18,413 nucleotides of DNA from Clostridiales bacterium (lineage in GTDB: Bacteria; Bacillota; Clostridia; Oscillospirales; Acutalibacteraceae). A program made the position numbers and the translations under genes. Under the pieces are notes generated by a model. That model was given only the letters and a program-made list of their open reading frames with translations, was not told where the DNA came from and ran no database searches. Position 1 is the first letter of the stretch; every line of letters begins with the position of its first letter. Shown one piece after another: positions 15,846 to 18,413 of this stretch. The stretch is taken from the NCBI GenBank assembly GCA_019417145.1, contig DXVY01000005.1, forward strand, positions 1 through 18,413, written 5' to 3'.

Positions 15846-16691
15846 CTAATACATGCCGTAGGCCGGTGTGCGCTGCAGCCGGGCGTTGTAGCCGTGAATA
15901 GCATATCGCATGAAGACCGCTTTCGCCGCCGCCATATAGGGAAAAACAAAAAGGATGGGCAGGGCCAGTAGGCAAAGGAGCAGCCAGCCTACGAAGCTGA
16001 GCTGGAATCCGAAAAAGGCGCCGCGACTGCCGCGGCTGGCCTTGACGGATAGCCTGAGCGCCTGGCGGGGAGAAAGGTCCGGATCATTTATAAGCAGATA
16101 GGGGGCCAGAAGGTAGCGGAGGGACCAGGCGATAAAGGCGATGAGGCCAAGGAGAAAAAGCGCGCCCGGCAGGCTCCAAAGGGAGGTGATGGTGACGGGC
16201 GCCCGGAGGCCCATAGCGGCGTAAAAATCAGGGGAGGTCAGGATATAGGCCACCCCGGCCGGCAGGAAGGCCGCCAAGCCAATGAGTAGCAGACGAAGAC
16301 TGTATAGCAGGCGGAAAAGCAGGGCCCTGGCATAGAGCCGACCGGTGGAAAAATAATGGAATACGCCGCCTACCGTATCATCCGCCCCACCCGAGAGCCG
16401 CCAAAACCATCTTTGTACCCCTAGCTGCAGCGGGCTCCAAAGGATAAAAAGCAGGATGAGGGAAACAATCTCGCAAAGCAGAAGGCTGGGGGATGGCGCC
16501 GACAGCCGCTGCCCTGCCAGCATACCGGCCAGCGGCAGGGAAACGCCTAAAATATCCTGTAGAAGCTGCTGGACCAGAATGAGAATCACGTATCCGGAAC
16601 AAAAAATAAACGTAATGGCAGTCAACTGGGGCCATTTACTATGCAAAAGACCTTTGGCGGCCTGTTTCATGGTTTTACTTGCTGGCAGCAT
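15846..16691 (-). CDS. DUF975 family integral membrane protein
   Basis: This 281-residue protein has roughly five or six hydrophobic segments and a short cytoplasmic start (KTMKQAAKGLLHSKWPQ). The segment LLAPYLLINDPDLSPRQALR followed by SFVGWLLLCLLALPILFVFPYM matches the DUF975 pattern, in which a membrane helix leads to a conserved D-x-x-L-S-x-x-x-A-L-x-x-S motif. The biochemical role of the family is unknown. The ATG at 16691 is chosen because GGGGA lies about 8 nt upstream. A TTG at 16715 and an ATG at 16670 are alternatives with poorer ribosome sites. Its own promoter is at 16754-16781. The lipid kinase gene follows 115 bp downstream on the same strand with no clear terminator between. 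Confidence 0.8.
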   Translation of the reverse strand: MLPASKTMKQAAKGLLHSKWPQLTAITFIFCSGYVILILVQQLLQDILGVSLPLAGMLAGQRLSAPSPSLLLCEIVSLILLFILWSPLQLGVQRWFWRLSGGADDTVGGVFHYFSTGRLYARALLFRLLYSLRLLLIGLAAFLPAGVAYILTSPDFYAAMGLRAPVTITSLWSLPGALFLLGLIAFIAWSLRYLLAPYLLINDPDLSPRQALRLSVKASRGSRGAFFGFQLSFVGWLLLCLLALPILFVFPYMAAAKAVFMRYAIHGYNARLQRTPAYGMY

Positions 16692-16753
16692 ATGCAAGAT
16701 CCCCGCTTTCCGCAAGCCGGCGGTCCGGCTGCTTTTATAACTATTATTATAGT

Positions 16754-16781
16754 ATTATACCAAATATTTTATAAAATGCAA
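16754..16781 (-). promoter_or_regulatory. Promoter of the DUF975 gene (minus strand)
   Basis: On the minus strand, -35 TTGCAT (16781-16776) and an extended -10 TGGTATAAT (TATAAT at 16759-16754) are separated by 16 bp in AT-rich DNA. The leader to the chosen start is about 55 nt. Confidence 0.75.
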
Positions 16782-16798
16782 TGGACGGAAGGACGGCC

Positions 16799-17227
16799 CT
16801 ATTCCGGTTTTCCCCGTAGCGCACCCCCGTGAAAGGCGTATTCGTATATCCGGACGTCCGCCTTTAGAACCTCAGCGTAGCCGTAAAACCATGCCGGCTC
16901 TCCCTGAACGGCGCACCGGAAAACATACGGTCCCTTTGCATATTCTGCCGGGCCGGGCCAGGGCAGTTCCGCCGGTGCTTCCAGAAGGGCCTCCCGTAAA
17001 AAATCCATAGGAAAGTCGGAGGAAAGGGCCCGTCCCACATAGTTCATGGCCCAGACCGGCCGGCCGTCTTTCCAGAGGGACTCCTGTCCGGCAAAGGATC
17101 CATCCCCCAGCCGGGAATCCCGGTAAGCATACGCCCCGTCGTCTAATGTCGTCTGGGAGGAAGGGGTATGTTGGGCGTATTTCATCCTTCTGGCCCGGTG
17201 CAAAAATTCCAGCAGCTTTCCCTCCAT
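16799..17227 (-). CDS. DUF5680 domain protein
   Basis: This 142-residue soluble protein consists almost wholly of a DUF5680 domain. Family features are DSRLGDGSFAGQESLW (residues about 38-53), the core KDGRPVWAMNYVGR, a central DFLREALLEAP helix, the YAKGPYVFRC strand and the C-terminal Y-E-Y-A-F-H-G-G. Its function is unknown. The domain is often found attached to an XRE-type DNA-binding helix in other bacteria, but no such helix is present here. The ATG at 17227 is chosen because GAAGG lies about 7 nt upstream and a promoter lies just beyond. The frame stays open to 17368, but that extension would cover the promoter. Confidence 0.82.
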   Translation of the reverse strand: MEGKLLEFLHRARRMKYAQHTPSSQTTLDDGAYAYRDSRLGDGSFAGQESLWKDGRPVWAMNYVGRALSSDFPMDFLREALLEAPAELPWPGPAEYAKGPYVFRCAVQGEPAWFYGYAEVLKADVRIYEYAFHGGALRGKPE

Positions 17228-17262
17228 TGAATCGCCTTCCCTTCCGTATTTTTTATAGGGAA

Positions 17263-17291
17263 ATTCTACCATAGGAATGCGCCTGATACAA
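17263..17291 (-). promoter_or_regulatory. Promoter of the DUF5680 gene (minus strand)
   Basis: On the minus strand, -35 TTGTAT (17291-17286) and an extended -10 TGGTAGAAT (TAGAAT at 17268-17263) are 17 bp apart. It is divergent from, and 26 bp away from, the lepA promoter. Confidence 0.7.
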
Positions 17292-17317
17292 GCGACCGGG
17301 GAAAATGAATTGCCCGG

Positions 17318-17346
17318 TTGTCCGCCGGGGAAAAATATGTTACAAT
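17318..17346 (+). promoter_or_regulatory. Promoter of lepA
   Basis: A -35 box TTGTCC (17318-17323) and an extended -10 TGTTACAAT (TACAAT at 17341-17346) are separated by 17 bp. The start would be near 17353, about 48 nt before the chosen TTG codon. Confidence 0.65.
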
Positions 17347-17400
17347 AGGTTCTGTTTAAAACGGCCATAAGGGCGTATGTATAGCGTAGAGGTGATTGTA

Positions 17401-18413
17401 TTGGCGCTTCCCATGAAAAATATTCGCAATTTTTGTATAATAGCGCACATCGACCACGGCAAATCCACCCTGGCCGACCGACTGCTGGAGCTGACCCAAT
17501 CGGTATCCCAGCGAGATATGGAGGATCAGCTTCTGGATTCCATGGATCTGGAGCGGGAGCGGGGCATCACCATCAAGGCCCACGCGGTCACGCTGTATTA
17601 TACCGCGTCGGACGGGGAAGAGTATGAGCTGAACCTTATCGACACCCCCGGCCATGTGGACTTTCATTATGAGGTTTCCCGGTCGCTGGCCGCCTGCGAG
17701 GGCGCGGTGCTGGTGGTGGACGCCTCCCAGGGCATCGAAGCCCAGACCCTGGCCAACACCTATTTGGCGGTGGATCACGGGTTGGAGCTGCTGCCGGTCA
17801 TCAACAAAATCGACCTTCCTTCCGCCGACCCGGAACGGGTGGCCCATGAAATTGAGGATATCATCGGGATTCCCGCGGAGGATGCGCCCCGGGTATCGGC
17901 TAAAAGCGGCGAAAATATGGTCCAGGTGCTGGAGCGGATCGTCACCGACGTACCCGCGCCCACCGGCGATGTGAACGCGCCGCTCAAGGCCCTGATTTTT
18001 GACTCCTATTATGATCCCTATAAAGGGGTTATCGTTTATTTCCGGGTGATGGACGGCTCCATCCGAGCCGGGCAAACCATCCGCATGATGGCCACCGGCG
18101 CCCAGTTCGACGTGGTGGAGGTGGGCCGGAAGAAGGCCACTGCATTGGAATCCTGCGAAGGGTTGGAGGCAGGGGAGGTAGGCTACCTGGCCGCTTCCAT
18201 CAAAACGGTGGGCGACGCTCGGGTGGGCGATACCATTACCCTGGCGGAAAATCCCGCGGCGCAACCGCTGGCGGGCTACCGGCAGGTGAATCCGGTGGTG
18301 TTTTGCGGCATTTATCCGGCCGACGGGGCCAAGTACCCCGATCTGAGAGAAGCGTTAGAGCGGCTGCAGCTCAATGACGCGGCCCTGCTCTTCGAGCCCG
18401 AGACCTCCGGCGC
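17401..18413 (+). CDS. lepA: Elongation factor 4 (LepA), 3' partial
   Basis: This is a ribosome-associated translational GTPase that acts on stalled or mispositioned ribosomes. The first 337 codons of a protein normally near 600 residues are present; the gene runs off the right edge. All GTP-binding motifs are visible: G1 AHIDHGKS (15-22), G2 RGITI, G3 DTPGH, G4 NKID and G5 SAKSG. The LepA-specific context is MDLERERGITIKAHAV. Domain II (LKALIFDSYYDPYKGVIVYF) and the start of domain III follow. The TTG at 17401 is chosen because GAGGTG (17389-17394) lies 6 nt upstream. The ATG at 17413 would have an 18-nt spacing, and most homologues also have a few residues before KNIRNF. It is transcribed divergently from the DUF5680 gene. 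This is a core gene and marks the right boundary of the sugar-degrading region. Confidence 0.95.
   Translation, partial: MALPMKNIRNFCIIAHIDHGKSTLADRLLELTQSVSQRDMEDQLLDSMDLERERGITIKAHAVTLYYTASDGEEYELNLIDTPGHVDFHYEVSRSLAACEGAVLVVDASQGIEAQTLANTYLAVDHGLELLPVINKIDLPSADPERVAHEIEDIIGIPAEDAPRVSAKSGENMVQVLERIVTDVPAPTGDVNAPLKALIFDSYYDPYKGVIVYFRVMDGSIRAGQTIRMMATGAQFDVVEVGRKKATALESCEGLEAGEVGYLAASIKTVGDARVGDTITLAENPAAQPLAGYRQVNPVVFCGIYPADGAKYPDLREALERLQLNDAALLFEPETSG

Noticed and set aside
17356..18264. Minus-strand open frame of about 302 codons opposite lepA
   Set aside because: The plus strand encodes unmistakable LepA GTPase motifs here. The plus frame has no stop because it continues beyond the window.
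1..18413. CRISPR array, tRNA, rRNA, insertion sequence or prophage
   Set aside because: No regularly spaced repeats, cloverleaf, rRNA stretch, transposase, integrase or terminal inverted repeats were seen. The only long repeats are the dockerin segments.

Overview
The window looks like chromosomal DNA of a GC-rich, fibre-degrading gut or rumen Clostridia-type Firmicute. The evidence is Gram-positive style ribosome sites, vegetative sigma-A promoters, dockerin-tagged secreted glycosidases, and DUF5680 and DUF975 proteins of the kind common in Clostridia. The species cannot be named from the sequence alone.

Positions 1-14703 form a carbohydrate-degradation island. Three large plus-strand enzymes each end in an almost identical type I dockerin. 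They are a GH51 alpha-L-arabinofuranosidase (5' end outside the window), a 1409-residue GH127/GH146-type beta-L-arabinofuranosidase with lectin-like and F5/8C modules, and a 1667-residue GH31 alpha-glycosidase with four CBM35/CBM6-like modules. Between the second and third lie a separately promoted MFS transporter (6203-7387) and a minus-strand AraC regulator plus GNAT acetyltransferase pair (8646-9551 and 7741-8649). The pairing of alpha- and beta-L-arabinofuranosidases suggests a substrate carrying both linkages, such as extensin-type hydroxyproline arabinosides or complex pectin. The shared dockerin suggests docking to a common cohesin scaffold, but no cohesin is present here.

Control signals are unusually clear. 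The GH127 gene has a near-consensus promoter followed at about +5 to +20 by a perfect 16-bp palindrome centred on CG, typical of a LacI-family operator. The GH31 gene has a good -10 and a poor -35, and shares its promoter interval with the divergent araC gene. This fits activation of GH31 by that AraC protein.

Positions 14704-18413 are ordinary housekeeping DNA. On the minus strand are a diacylglycerol-kinase-family lipid kinase, a DUF975 membrane protein and a DUF5680 protein. Divergent from them is the start of lepA (elongation factor 4), which runs off the right edge. No tRNA, rRNA, CRISPR array, insertion sequence or phage gene was seen.
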